From Pseudochrobactrum saccharolyticum (GTDB lineage: Bacteria > Pseudomonadota > Alphaproteobacteria > Rhizobiales > Rhizobiaceae): a DNA stretch of 64,000 nucleotides. The notes beneath the pieces are model-generated. The model ran no database searches. It saw only the letters and a list, made by a program, of their open reading frames with translations, and was not told the DNA's origin. Of this stretch, positions 1 through 8,686 are shown piece by piece (position 1 is the first letter of the stretch; every line of letters starts with the position of its first letter). A program made the translations under genes and the position numbers. Location of the stretch: contig NZ_VZPG01000001.1 in the NCBI RefSeq assembly GCF_008801715.1, positions 682,001 through 746,000 on the forward strand. The letters run 5' to 3'.

Positions 1-20
1 AGAGCAAAAGTGAAAACCGC
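1..20 (-). repeat. Partial copy of AGAGC-ended repeat at window edge
   Basis: The first 20 bases, read on the minus strand, give CGGTTTTCACTTTTGCTCT. This resembles the right half of the repeat copies at 113-216 and 55607-55655, which have a CCGGTTCCCACTTTT core and end in GCTCT. The window edge cuts it, so only the terminal part is visible. It could be coincidence over so few bases. Confidence 0.35.
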
Positions 21-28
21 AAAGGACC

Positions 29-47
29 GGTGCCGACTTTCGGCACC
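29..47 (+). other. 8-bp perfect hairpin
   Basis: GGTGCCGA and TCGGCACC pair around a CTT loop. No T-run follows, so it is not a classical terminator. It could be the 3' end structure of a gene left of the window or a leader structure for the operon that starts at 241. Confidence 0.4.
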
Positions 48-112
48 TCCCGCGTACCGATGACACTGATTGCCCGCCAAACATGCCGTTCTATTCTGTC
101 TGATCACTCATC

Positions 113-216
113 AGAGCATTTCCAGTATCAATGAAAATATCAGAAATGCTCTGTCTCTTTGTTCTTATCGCATTATCCGGACGAAAAACCGGTTCCCACT
201 TTTTCTGGAAATGCTC
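113..216 (+). repeat. AGAGC-ended palindromic repeat (long class)
   Basis: The element starts AGAGCATTTCC and ends GGAAATGCTC, so its ends are inverted. Inside are a second GCTCTGTCTCTTTGT segment and a CGGTTCCCACTTTTT block. The same blocks recur at 32711-32812 and, inverted, at 57917-58061. It ends 24 bases before the GTG start of the binding-protein gene and so lies in the leader of the purine operon. Confidence 0.75.
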
Positions 217-240
217 CAACTCCGCAAAAGGACTTTAAAA

Positions 241-1260
241 GTGCTGAAGAAACTCATCGCCGCATCCACCATGGCGCTTCTGACCACAGCGTCTTATGCC
301 GCTGACAAGACCCTGACCATCTCGGTTTACGCTTTTGCGCAGGATGACTTCAAAGAAATCCTCTACAAGCCGTTTGAAGAAAAATGCGGCTGCAAACTGG
401 TTGTTGAAACCGGCAACAGCGTAGAGCGTCTGGCTAAAATGGAAGCCAACAAAGCCAGCCCAGTTGTGGATATGGCTGTTGTTTCCATGGCGGATGCGCT
501 GCAAGCCTCCCGTGCCGGTCTGATCGACAAGATCGACACAGCCAAACTGTCCAACTTTGACAAGCTCTACGACATTGCCAAAGACCCGAACAAAGACGGC
601 ATGAGCGTTGGCTACACCTTCTACGCGACATCCATCGTCTACCGCACCGACAAGATGAAAATCGAGTCCTGGGCAGATCTGCTGAAGCCTGAATATGCAC
701 CGCATATTGCTTTCCCGAATGTGACCACCAATCAGGGCCCGACAGCACTCTATATGCTGGAAAAATCCCTCGGCCATAATGAAGCTGATCTGAAAAACGC
801 CATTGCTGCGGTTGGTGAGAAATCCAACGATATCGTAACTTTCTACGTTAAATCCTCGCAGCTCGTTCAGCTGATGCAGCAGGAAGAAATCTGGGCAGCG
901 CCAATCGGCCGTTTCTCCTGGGCGCCTTTCACCAAGCTTGACCTGCCGCTCGGCTGGGCAACACCGAAAGAAGGCCAGACCGGCGGCATGAATGTGATGG
1001 TTGTTGCCAAGGATTCCAAGAACCGTGATCTGGCGCTCGAATTCATGGACTTCTGGCTCTCCACCGAAATTCAGACCAAGATTGCTGAAAAGCTGGTCGA
1101 CAGTCCTGCCAATAAGGAAGTCAAGGTTTCCGACGAAATTGCCAATAATCTCACCTATGGCGAAGAAACCGCTAAAAGCCTTCAGCTCATTCCGTCCGAT
1201 GTCGTTCTCGATAACCGTGACACATGGCTGAAAGAATGGAACGCCAAAATCGGCCAGTAA
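241..1260 (+). CDS. ABC transporter periplasmic binding protein (PotD/Fe-type, family 1), purine operon
   Basis: Periplasmic binding component of the ABC importer encoded by the next three genes. I start it at GTG 241 (339 aa): AAAGGACT lies just upstream, and the protein then opens with a typical Sec signal (VLKKLIAASTMALL) and an SYA-A-like cleavage site. The longer reading frame back to 70 would translate the repeat at 113-216. The mature part has the extended binding-protein fold of the PotD/thiamine/iron group. Two downstream enzymes act on nucleosides and adenine, so a purine base or nucleoside, or a related N-heterocycle, is the likely cargo. That is inferred from context; the binding-protein family alone would suggest polyamines. 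A terminator-like hairpin, a repeat and a second hairpin separate it from its permease gene. Confidence 0.85.
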   Translation: MLKKLIAASTMALLTTASYAADKTLTISVYAFAQDDFKEILYKPFEEKCGCKLVVETGNSVERLAKMEANKASPVVDMAVVSMADALQASRAGLIDKIDTAKLSNFDKLYDIAKDPNKDGMSVGYTFYATSIVYRTDKMKIESWADLLKPEYAPHIAFPNVTTNQGPTALYMLEKSLGHNEADLKNAIAAVGEKSNDIVTFYVKSSQLVQLMQQEEIWAAPIGRFSWAPFTKLDLPLGWATPKEGQTGGMNVMVVAKDSKNRDLALEFMDFWLSTEIQTKIAEKLVDSPANKEVKVSDEIANNLTYGEETAKSLQLIPSDVVLDNRDTWLKEWNAKIGQ

Positions 1261-1278
1261 TCCGGCCACAATAACAGC

Positions 1279-1321
1279 AGCTGCCCGTAACATTTTCAGT
1301 TCACGGGCAGCTTTCTTTTTT
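1279..1321 (+). terminator. Rho-independent terminator/attenuator after binding-protein gene
   Basis: AGCTGCCCGT (1279-1288) pairs perfectly with ACGGGCAGCT (1303-1312) across a 14-base loop, and TTCTTTTTT follows. It lies directly after the binding-protein stop codon and before the permease genes. It probably stops part of the transcription, so that the binding protein is made in excess. Confidence 0.8.
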
Positions 1322-1344
1322 GATCTATGTCCCCGCCTCCAGCT

Positions 1345-1384
1345 AGAGCGCCGGGCGCCCTCTCGGGCGCACAAAGGTCGCTCT
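1345..1384 (+). repeat. 40-bp AGAGCGCC repeat (short class), copy 1
   Basis: The element runs from AGAGCGCC to GGTCGCTCT and contains an inner GCGCCC/GGGCGC stem. A second copy with the same length and ends, differing at only a few positions, lies at 48304-48343. Both precede a membrane-protein gene. Confidence 0.75.
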
Positions 1385-1397
1385 AACACATTATATT

Positions 1398-1445
1398 TAC
1401 ACCATAATTCCTTAAATTGTTTCAAATTTAAGGAATTATGGTGTA
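1398..1445 (+). other. 19-bp perfect AT-rich hairpin in operon
   Basis: Bases 1398-1416 (TACACCATAATTCCTTAAA) are the exact reverse complement of 1427-1445, around a 10-base loop. The structure ends 25 bases before the permease start at 1471. It is far longer than a terminator stem and has no T-run. It may be an RNase III or mRNA-stability site, a protein-binding palindrome, or a small mobile palindrome inserted beside the 40-bp repeat. Confidence 0.75.
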
Positions 1446-1470
1446 GGCCACCTGTCTTATAGGAAAGCTT

Positions 1471-2298
1471 ATGTTCAACAACCGCACCGAAGCCATGTGG
1501 CTGGCCTTGCCGGCAGCGCTTTTCGCGGCACTTGTCTTCCTCGTCCCAGTTATTCTTCTGCTGTCTGAAGGTTTCAGATCGACAGAAGGATGGACAATTG
1601 CCCCATGGATTGATTTTTTCTCCGAGCCGATGAACCGAACCGTGTTCTGGCGTACCCTGCGGCTGGGGCTGGAAGTAACCGTTGTCGCTGCGATTATCGG
1701 CTATGCCACCGCATGGGCGATTGTCGGGCTGCCTGCCAATTCCAAAGGCCGGATGATCGGTCTGATCATGCTGCCTATGATGATCTCGCCGGTTGCCCGC
1801 ACCTATGCGTGGATCGTTATTCTCGGCCGCACCGGTATTATCAATCAGGCCTTGCAGGCTGTGGGCTTAAGCGATGCGCCGCTGCGTATTCTGTTCACCG
1901 AAACCGCGATTTTTATCGGTCTTCTGCAGCTCTTCCTGCCGCTGATGGTGATCTCGCTGATCAGTGCGCTGGAAAACCTGCCGAAAGATGTGGTGCCTGC
2001 AGCCCGCGTGCTCGGTGCCAGCTGGTTTACCGTTTTCTGGAAAATCATTCTGCCGCTGACCAAAGAGGGTCTGGTTGTGGGCGGTACTCTGGTCTTCACC
2101 GGTTCGCTCACCGCCTATATCACACCGGCCATTCTTGGTGGCTCCAAGGTGCTGATGCTGGAAACACTGCTCTATCAGCACGTAACCGTATCCAATAATT
2201 TTGCTGCGGCCAGCGTTATCGCACTCATTCTCGTCGTGATGAGTTTCGCCGCTAATATTCTTCTGAAGCGTATTGCAACAGTGAAGGGCAAAAAATGA
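1471..2298 (+). CDS. ABC transporter permease 1 (PotB-like)
   Basis: Inner-membrane permease of 275 aa for the purine-operon importer. An N-terminal membrane anchor lies near residues 9-30 and several more hydrophobic segments follow. The EAA-type cytoplasmic loop (AARVLGASWFTVFWKI) that docks to the ATPase lies near residue 175. AGGAAAG precedes the ATG. The gene overlaps the next permease by four bases (ATGA), which suggests translational coupling. Confidence 0.9.
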   Translation: MFNNRTEAMWLALPAALFAALVFLVPVILLLSEGFRSTEGWTIAPWIDFFSEPMNRTVFWRTLRLGLEVTVVAAIIGYATAWAIVGLPANSKGRMIGLIMLPMMISPVARTYAWIVILGRTGIINQALQAVGLSDAPLRILFTETAIFIGLLQLFLPLMVISLISALENLPKDVVPAARVLGASWFTVFWKIILPLTKEGLVVGGTLVFTGSLTAYITPAILGGSKVLMLETLLYQHVTVSNNFAAASVIALILVVMSFAANILLKRIATVKGKK

Positions 2299-3092
2299 AC
2301 TCGAATTTGCTTTCACGGCTGATTAATCCGGCCAATCTGGTTCTCTGGCTCGTTATTGTCTTTCTGATCGGCCCGTTCCTCATCATCGTTGCCGCCTCTT
2401 TCTCGGCAGGCGACACACTGGCATTCCCGCCGCAGGGCTTCTCGCTGAAATGGGTCTATAAGGTCTTTACCATCGAGAGTTTCCAGCAAAGCTTCGTCAC
2501 CTCCATGGTTCTGGCGGTCGGTGGTACTCTGGTGACTTTGGCACTCGGCGTACCGGCAGCCTATGCGATGGCACGTTATGACATGCCGTTTTCTGAAACC
2601 GTGCGCACGATCGTATCCTCACCAATCATCGTGCCGGGTATTATCGTCGGTCTGGCGCTTCTGCGCTATTTCGTGGTGCCGGTTGGTATGTCCATTACGC
2701 TGGCGCTGTTTCTGGCACATACGGCACTGGTGCTGCCTTATGCGGTGCGTGTGGTGTCTGCCAGCCTCAATAATCTGCGCTCCGATATGGAAGAAGCAGC
2801 TGTGCTGCTCGGTTGCTCGCGCGCCGGTGCGTTCTTCCGCGTGGTGATGCCGAATATCAAAGGCGGTATTCTTTCCGCTTTCATTCTCGGTTTTGTCACC
2901 AGCTTCAATCAGGTGCCGGTGTCGCTGTTCCTCTCCGGCCCCGGTGTACGCACCCTGCCAATCGATATGCTGGGCTATATGGAAATCGTTTTCGATCCTT
3001 CCATCGCCGCCCTCTCCTCTCTGCTTGCTTTTCTGTCCATGGGCATTGTCCTTCTCGCAGAACGTTTCCTAGGATTCTCCCGCTATGTCTGA
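2295..3092 (+). CDS. ABC transporter permease 2 (PotC-like)
   Basis: Second inner-membrane permease, 265 aa. It has about six hydrophobic segments and an EAA loop (EEAAVLLGCSRAGAFFRV) near residues 160-178. It forms a heterodimeric channel with the preceding gene product. It overlaps the previous gene by four bases and the ATPase gene by eight, so the three genes are tightly coupled. Confidence 0.9.
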   Translation: MNSNLLSRLINPANLVLWLVIVFLIGPFLIIVAASFSAGDTLAFPPQGFSLKWVYKVFTIESFQQSFVTSMVLAVGGTLVTLALGVPAAYAMARYDMPFSETVRTIVSSPIIVPGIIVGLALLRYFVVPVGMSITLALFLAHTALVLPYAVRVVSASLNNLRSDMEEAAVLLGCSRAGAFFRVVMPNIKGGILSAFILGFVTSFNQVPVSLFLSGPGVRTLPIDMLGYMEIVFDPSIAALSSLLAFLSMGIVLLAERFLGFSRYV

Positions 3093-4107
3093 TCAAGCCT
3101 TTCTTACTCTCGACCAGCTGACACTGCGTTACGGCAACACCACGGCCGTGGATAAGCTCAATCTCACAATCAACAAAGGTGAGTTGCTGGCGCTGCTCGG
3201 CCCTTCAGGCTGCGGTAAAACCACCACCATGCGTGCGATTGCAGGCCTGATGGATGTGGCAGGCGGTACTATCCGTCTTGACGACAAAGACATTACCCGT
3301 GTTGCTGCCAATAAGCGCGAAATCGGGCTGGTGTTTCAGTCCTATGCGCTGTTCCCGCATCTGACCGTGTTCGACAATGTTGCCTTTGGTCTCAAACTCA
3401 AAGGTATCAAGGGCGATGAACTGCGCCAGAAGGTTGAAAGCGGCCTGAAATCTGTTGGTCTGGCCAAATTCGCTGACCGTAAGCCGCCGGAATTGTCCGG
3501 TGGTCAGCAACAGCGTGTTGCCCTTGCCCGCTCGATGGTGATGGAGCCGAAAGTGCTGCTGCTGGATGAGCCGCTGTCCAATCTGGATGCGCGTCTGCGT
3601 CTCGACATGCGCACCGAATTGCAGCGCGTGCAGCAGGAAACCGGCGTCACCATGATCTTCGTGACCCACGATCAGGCAGAAGCGCTGGCGCTCGCTGACC
3701 GTATCGTGGTGATGCGTGCCGGTGCGATTGAACAGATCGGCACACCTGAAGAAATCTATAACCATCCGGCATCGCGCTTTGTGGCTGACTTTGTCGGTTA
3801 CGAGAATGTCTATGCGATCCGCGACGGCAAACTCTATTCCGAAACTGCTGAAGTGCCACTCAATGCAGTGTTGCCGAAAGCTGCCGGTCTGGCGTTCCGC
3901 CCGAAGATCGTCACGCTTGGTTCCGGCCCGCTCAAAGGTATTGTGCGCGGCGCGGCATTTGCCGGCAACACTCGTGAATATGTGCTGGAAACACCATTCG
4001 GCTCTGTCAAAGCGGATGTTGATGCCACATTGCCTGCCTATGCACTGGGCGATGAAGTTGCCTTTGATCTGCCAATTGATCAGGCGGCAATTCTGGAACG
4101 GGAGTAA
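3085..4107 (+). CDS. ABC transporter ATP-binding protein (PotA-like)
   Basis: Cytoplasmic ATPase of 340 aa that powers the importer. Walker A is GPSGCGKTT near residue 38, the signature is LSGGQQQR near 138, Walker B with D-loop is LLLDEPLSNLD near 158, and the H-loop is FVTHDQ. The last 100 residues form the TOBE-like regulatory domain usual for PotA/MalK relatives. All catalytic motifs look intact. A nucleoside hydrolase gene follows after eight bases. Confidence 0.92.
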   Translation: MSDQAFLTLDQLTLRYGNTTAVDKLNLTINKGELLALLGPSGCGKTTTMRAIAGLMDVAGGTIRLDDKDITRVAANKREIGLVFQSYALFPHLTVFDNVAFGLKLKGIKGDELRQKVESGLKSVGLAKFADRKPPELSGGQQQRVALARSMVMEPKVLLLDEPLSNLDARLRLDMRTELQRVQQETGVTMIFVTHDQAEALALADRIVVMRAGAIEQIGTPEEIYNHPASRFVADFVGYENVYAIRDGKLYSETAEVPLNAVLPKAAGLAFRPKIVTLGSGPLKGIVRGAAFAGNTREYVLETPFGSVKADVDATLPAYALGDEVAFDLPIDQAAILERE

Positions 4108-4115
4108 CTTTCAGC

Positions 4116-5042
4116 ATGGGTGTCTGGATTGATACGGATATGGGCTTTGATGATATAGCCGCCATTCTGGTGGTGAAACATCTGGGGCTTGAAATCGACG
4201 GTGTGTCACTCATTTTCGGAAATACGGAACTTGGTCAGGTCTGCCGCAATGCGGCGGGCGCGACACAGGTTTTCGGTTGGAATTTTCCGATCTATCGCGG
4301 GCGGCACAAACCGGTTCTGGCGGAGATTGAAACTGCCGCCGGAATTCTCGGCGAAACCGGCATTCCGACACTCGGCCTGAACCTACCTGTCTGTGAAGAT
4401 AATACACAGGGCTGTGCCTTCACCGCCCTGTGCAACTGGCTGGAAAATACCTGCGGCACCAAGCGCGTTCTTGCACTTGGCCCCCTCACCAATATTGCCG
4501 CACTGGCACTGGCGCGCCCCGATCTGGCAGCACGGATTGACGAACTGGTCTGGATGGGCGGCGGCATTGGCAAAGGCAATCACACGGCCTCAGCCGAGTT
4601 CAACGCTCTTGCCGATCCGGAAGCGCTGGCAATTGTGCTTGCCCATGAGCTGCCACTGAAAATGGTGGAACTTGATTTCTGCCGTAAAATTCTCGCCACG
4701 CCAGATGATGTGCATCCGATCCGTGCAGCCGGTGGTGCCAATGCCGCTTTAATCGCCGATATGACCGGCGGTTTTATCAATATTGCGATCTCGCGCGGCC
4801 GCACAGCTATGGCGCTCTATGATCCGGCGGCCGCTGTGGCCTTTGCCCGTCCTGATTTCGTACGTTTTGACAGGGCTTTTATAGGTGCGGAACTTTGCGG
4901 CTCGATGACACGCGGCCGCACTGTGGTGGAAACCCGCTCCAGCCATGCAACCTTCAACGCGGCCTATGCAGCTGACGGCGATGCGGAAGCCATTCTCGGC
5001 ATTATTTTCGATGCCCTCAGAACAGAGGCAGCCAAATCATGA
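4116..5042 (+). CDS. Inosine/uridine-preferring nucleoside hydrolase
   Basis: Hydrolyses the N-glycosidic bond of ribonucleosides to give a free base and ribose. The 308-aa protein begins with the calcium-binding signature of the family, WIDTDMGFDDIAA, where the Asp cluster holds Ca2+ and activates water. A second family block, LGPLTNIAAL, lies near residue 125, and the late Asp and Asn positions typical of the fold are present. Its place directly behind the transporter genes suggests it processes the imported nucleoside. The start follows the ATPase stop by eight bases, and the 3' end overlaps the adenine deaminase gene by four. Confidence 0.9.
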   Translation: MGVWIDTDMGFDDIAAILVVKHLGLEIDGVSLIFGNTELGQVCRNAAGATQVFGWNFPIYRGRHKPVLAEIETAAGILGETGIPTLGLNLPVCEDNTQGCAFTALCNWLENTCGTKRVLALGPLTNIAALALARPDLAARIDELVWMGGGIGKGNHTASAEFNALADPEALAIVLAHELPLKMVELDFCRKILATPDDVHPIRAAGGANAALIADMTGGFINIAISRGRTAMALYDPAAAVAFARPDFVRFDRAFIGAELCGSMTRGRTVVETRSSHATFNAAYAADGDAEAILGIIFDALRTEAAKS

Positions 5043-6820
5043 CACGTGCAGAACCTTTTGATCTGAGTTCTCCTGAACTGCGCCTGCGGGCAGCCGCGGC
5101 GGCACGCGGTGCAGAAGCTTTTGATTGTCTGATTATCAACGGCACCGTCATTGATATGGTGACCGGCGAACATCGCCGTGTCGATATCGGCATCACCGGC
5201 GCTCTGATTGCCTCCGTTCATACACCGGACAGCCGCAAAGATGCGGCAAAAATCATTGACGCCAAAGGCGGTTATATCACACCGGGCCTGATCGATACGC
5301 ATATGCATATTGAAAGCTCGATGATCACCCCTGCCACCTATGCACAAGCCGTGGTGCCGCGTGGTGTAACAACCATTGTCTGGGACCCGCATGAATTCGG
5401 CAATGTGCATGGCGTAGCCGGTGTCGACTGGGCAATTGCGGCAACCCGTGATTTGCCGCTGCGCACTATTATGCTGGCACCTTCTTGTGTGCCGTCCGCA
5501 CCGGGACTGGAACTGGCCGGTGCAGATTTTGACGCTGATGTGCTGAATAACCTGCTGGCACGTCCTGAAATCGGCGGCATTGCCGAAGTCATGACCATGC
5601 GCAATGTCATTGACGGCGAACCGCGGATGAGTGCTATTGTCCATGCGGGGCTGGCAGCGGGCAAGCCGGTTTGCGGTCATGCACGCAGCCTCACCGGCTC
5701 TGATCTCGCGGCCTTTATGGCAGCGGGTGTGACTTCCGATCATGAGCTGGTTTCCGGTCAAGATCTGATGGAAAAACTGCGTGCCGGACTCACCATTGAG
5801 ATGCGCGGCTCCCACGACCATCTGTTGCCGGAATTTGTGCAAGAACTAAACCGTCTCGGTCATCTGCCGCAGACGGTGACACTCTGCACGGATGATGTGT
5901 TCCCGGACGATCTGCTCAATGCCGGTGGTCTGGATGACGTAGTGCGCCGCTTGGTGCGCTATGGCATGAAACCGGAATGGGCTTTGCAGGCGGCAACACT
6001 CAATGCAGCACGCCGCTTTGGCCGTGATGACCTCGGATTGATTGCAGCAGGTCGCCGTGCTGATATTGTAATCTTCGACAACCTGTCCGATTTCACTGCG
6101 CAGACAGTGCTAACCAATGGTGCGGTAACTGCTTCAAATGGTATTCTCGCACAAAAGCTCACCAACACCAGCTCCGGTGATTTCCTGCAATCCATGAAGA
6201 TCGGTGCTTTAAGCGCCGATGATTTCCGCATTCGCAGCGATGCCAAGCGCGTTGTGGTGGCAACCATTGATCGCCCGCGCTTTACCCAATGGGGACAAGC
6301 GGAAACGGACGTTGCCAATGGTTTTGTAGTGCCGCCGCAAGGTGCAACTATGATTGCCGTTGCCCATCGCCATGGCCGCGCAGCAGCGAAACCGCGCGTT
6401 GGCTTTCTGCGTGAATGGGGCAGCTGGCGCGGTGCTTTCGCCACTACAGTTTCCCATGACAGCCACAATCTCACAGTCTTTGGCGGCAATGAGGAAGATA
6501 TGGCACTCGCAGCCAATGCGGTGATTGCTGCCGGTGGCGGCATGGCTGTTGCATTCAATGGCAAAGTCACCGCCCTGCTGCCATTGCCGGTCTCTGGTCT
6601 GGTGTCCGAGGCATCGCTGACCGATGTCGCCGCACAGTTTGCAGCTTTGCGCACAGCTATGGATGATGTGGTTGACTGGCAGCCGCCTTATCTCATTTTC
6701 AAAGCCTGTTTTGGTGCAACACTGGCCTGCAATGCCGGCCCGCACCAGACTGATCAGGGCATTGCCGATGTTAAAACCGGACAAGTGCTGGTCTCCCCTA
6801 TCTTGCAAGTGACAGAGTAA
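5039..6820 (+). CDS. ade: Adenine deaminase
   Basis: Converts adenine to hypoxanthine and ammonia, feeding the salvage pathway after the nucleoside hydrolase. The 593-aa length is right for the bacterial Ade family of the amidohydrolase superfamily. Metal-binding motif GLIDTHMHIESSM lies near residue 85, later metal ligands include the histidines of VCGHARSL and VTSDHE, and the acidic ligand lies in CTDDVFPDD. The C-terminal Ade-specific domain is complete. The ATGA overlap with the upstream gene shows coupling. No frame damage is seen. Confidence 0.93.
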   Translation: MTRAEPFDLSSPELRLRAAAAARGAEAFDCLIINGTVIDMVTGEHRRVDIGITGALIASVHTPDSRKDAAKIIDAKGGYITPGLIDTHMHIESSMITPATYAQAVVPRGVTTIVWDPHEFGNVHGVAGVDWAIAATRDLPLRTIMLAPSCVPSAPGLELAGADFDADVLNNLLARPEIGGIAEVMTMRNVIDGEPRMSAIVHAGLAAGKPVCGHARSLTGSDLAAFMAAGVTSDHELVSGQDLMEKLRAGLTIEMRGSHDHLLPEFVQELNRLGHLPQTVTLCTDDVFPDDLLNAGGLDDVVRRLVRYGMKPEWALQAATLNAARRFGRDDLGLIAAGRRADIVIFDNLSDFTAQTVLTNGAVTASNGILAQKLTNTSSGDFLQSMKIGALSADDFRIRSDAKRVVVATIDRPRFTQWGQAETDVANGFVVPPQGATMIAVAHRHGRAAAKPRVGFLREWGSWRGAFATTVSHDSHNLTVFGGNEEDMALAANAVIAAGGGMAVAFNGKVTALLPLPVSGLVSEASLTDVAAQFAALRTAMDDVVDWQPPYLIFKACFGATLACNAGPHQTDQGIADVKTGQVLVSPILQVTE

Positions 6821-6825
6821 TACCC

Positions 6826-8007
6826 ATGACTGATCCTATCCTCGACGATATTGCTTTTCTGACCGAGCTGCGCCGCGATCTGCATGCGCATCCTGAACTC
6901 GGTTTTGAAGAAGAGCGCACCTCGGATATTGTTGCCAAACTTCTGGAAGAGGCAGGTATCACCATTCATCGCGGTCTTGGCGGCACAGGTGTGGTCGGCA
7001 CTTTGCAGATCGGTAACGGCACCCGCACCATTGGCCTGCGCGCAGATATGGATGCGCTGGCCATGCCGGAAATGGCAGATCGTCCTTATAAATCAAAATT
7101 CGCCGGTAAAATGCATGCCTGCGGCCATGATGGCCACACCACGCTTCTGCTGGGTGCAGCCCGTGCGCTTGCCAAAAGCCGTAATTTCTCCGGCACTGTG
7201 CATTTCATCTTCCAGCCTGCAGAAGAAGGTCGCGGTGGCGCCAAGCGCATGGTTGAAGAAGGACTGTTCAATCTGTTCCCGTGCGATGCGGTCTATGGCC
7301 TGCATAATATGCCGGGTCTTGATCCTGATGAAATCGCTGTGGTTGAAGGCCCGCAACTCGCCTCTTCTGACAGCTGGCGCGTCACCTTCCGCGGCACCGG
7401 CACCCATGGCGCAAAACCGCATCTCGGCAAAGATCCGGTCACGGCAGCGGCTACTTTCATCGCTTCATTACAGACGATTATTGGTCGCGTTGTTGACCCG
7501 CTGCAACCGGCTGTCGTCAGCGCTTGTTCCTTGCAGGCCGGTGACCCGAAGGCGCTTAATGTTATTCCGGATATTGTGGAAATCGGCGGCACAGCTCGCG
7601 CTTATACTCCGCATGTCCGTGACCAGCTTGAGCAGGAAATCGGCCGTCTCGCACAAGGCGCAGCGATGATGTATGGCATTGCTGCCGAATATGATTTTAT
7701 CCGTCGCATTCCGCCGGTCGTCAACAATGCCGACGCTACAGCACGTGCATTGCGTGCCGCGCAGGATGTATTTGGCAGCAAAGTACGCACCAGCTTCCCG
7801 CCTTCCACTGCGGGCGATGATTTCGCCTTCTTCGCCGGTGAGGCACCGGGTTGCTATGTATGGCTCGGCAATGGCCCTGCAGTAGACGGTGCCCTGCACC
7901 ACAATACCGCCTATGACTTCAATGACGATGCCATTGAACACGGCGTGCGTTTCTGGACACGCCTTGTGGAACAGGAATTGTCGGGAGACCATGATGCAAC
8001 CGCATGA
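6826..8007 (+). CDS. M20-family amidohydrolase (hippurate hydrolase/IAA-amino acid hydrolase type)
   Basis: Zinc-dependent peptidase-family M20D enzyme of 393 aa, expected to cleave an N-acyl or carbamoyl-type amide. Visible metal-site motifs are MHACGHDGHT near residue 103 and FQPAEEG near 137. The dimerisation domain follows, and the last conserved His lies in ALHHNTAYDFND. In-operon neighbours act on purines, so the substrate could be an acylated purine derivative or an unrelated amide cargo of the same transporter; the sequence does not decide. It starts five bases after the deaminase stop and overlaps the phosphoribosyltransferase by 17 bases. Confidence 0.85.
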   Translation: MTDPILDDIAFLTELRRDLHAHPELGFEEERTSDIVAKLLEEAGITIHRGLGGTGVVGTLQIGNGTRTIGLRADMDALAMPEMADRPYKSKFAGKMHACGHDGHTTLLLGAARALAKSRNFSGTVHFIFQPAEEGRGGAKRMVEEGLFNLFPCDAVYGLHNMPGLDPDEIAVVEGPQLASSDSWRVTFRGTGTHGAKPHLGKDPVTAAATFIASLQTIIGRVVDPLQPAVVSACSLQAGDPKALNVIPDIVEIGGTARAYTPHVRDQLEQEIGRLAQGAAMMYGIAAEYDFIRRIPPVVNNADATARALRAAQDVFGSKVRTSFPPSTAGDDFAFFAGEAPGCYVWLGNGPAVDGALHHNTAYDFNDDAIEHGVRFWTRLVEQELSGDHDATA

Positions 8008-8677
8008 ATTCTGGCAAAAACTCTATGCGCCTGAAACTTTCAATGTACAGGGTGTGCATGAAACTTTCTTTCCGGCCACGCTGGATGACGGCCGTCAGCT
8101 GCAACTGCCGATCCGTCCTCTCTCCGACAAACAACACGCGCTGGCATCTCTGATCGTCAATCAGGCGGCCTTTGATGTGGTTGATGCTTTGTCCGATGAT
8201 CTGGCCGCTAAACTCAAGGTTTTTGAACCGGATGTGATTGTCGGCCTGCCAACGCTGGGTCTGACCCTTGCCAGCGAAGTAGCACGTAAACTCGGCCACA
8301 GCCGCTATGTGCCTTTGGGCACCTCGCGCAAATTCTGGTATGAGGAAGAATTGTCGGTACCGCTGTCTTCCATCACCACACCGGATCAGATCAAACGGCT
8401 TTATATTGACCCGCGTATGCTGCCGCTGCTCGACGGCCGCCGTATTGCTTTGGTGGATGATGTGATCTCCAGCGGCACGTCGATTGTAGCAGCGCTCAAT
8501 CTGCTGAACTCCCGTGCACTCAAGCCGGTTGTTATCGGTGCGGCAATGCTGCAAACCCAGCGCTGGCATGCACCGCTTGAGCAGATCGGCATTGAATTTG
8601 CCGAGATGACACGCAGCTGCTTCACCACACCGATGCTGAAGCATGGTGACAACGGCGGCTGGATAATCGCCGCCTGA
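7991..8677 (+). CDS. Purine-type phosphoribosyltransferase
   Basis: Transfers phosphoribose from PRPP to a free base, the last step of salvage. The 228-aa product has the PRPP-binding motif ALVDDVISSGTS near residue 155 and the type-I PRTase pyrophosphate loop region PTLGLTLASEVA near 84. The chosen ATG at 7991 has GGGAGA five bases upstream; the frame is open further back but would lie inside the previous gene. ATG 7994 is an equal alternative. The exact base used (adenine, hypoxanthine/guanine or xanthine) cannot be read from the sequence. The next gene is convergent, only nine bases away, with no clear terminator between. Confidence 0.85.
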   Translation: MMQPHEFWQKLYAPETFNVQGVHETFFPATLDDGRQLQLPIRPLSDKQHALASLIVNQAAFDVVDALSDDLAAKLKVFEPDVIVGLPTLGLTLASEVARKLGHSRYVPLGTSRKFWYEEELSVPLSSITTPDQIKRLYIDPRMLPLLDGRRIALVDDVISSGTSIVAALNLLNSRALKPVVIGAAMLQTQRWHAPLEQIGIEFAEMTRSCFTTPMLKHGDNGGWIIAA

Positions 8678-8686
8678 CAAGACCAT

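Noticed and set aside
235-1425. 396-residue minus-strand open frame across the binding-protein gene
   Set aside because: It is a shadow of the plus-strand gene: no family features, no ribosome site, and it crosses the terminator and repeat at its 5' end.
4964-5842. Long minus-strand open frame within adenine deaminase
   Set aside because: It is rich in His, Arg and Cys as expected from an antisense frame of a high-GC gene, and has no recognisable domain.
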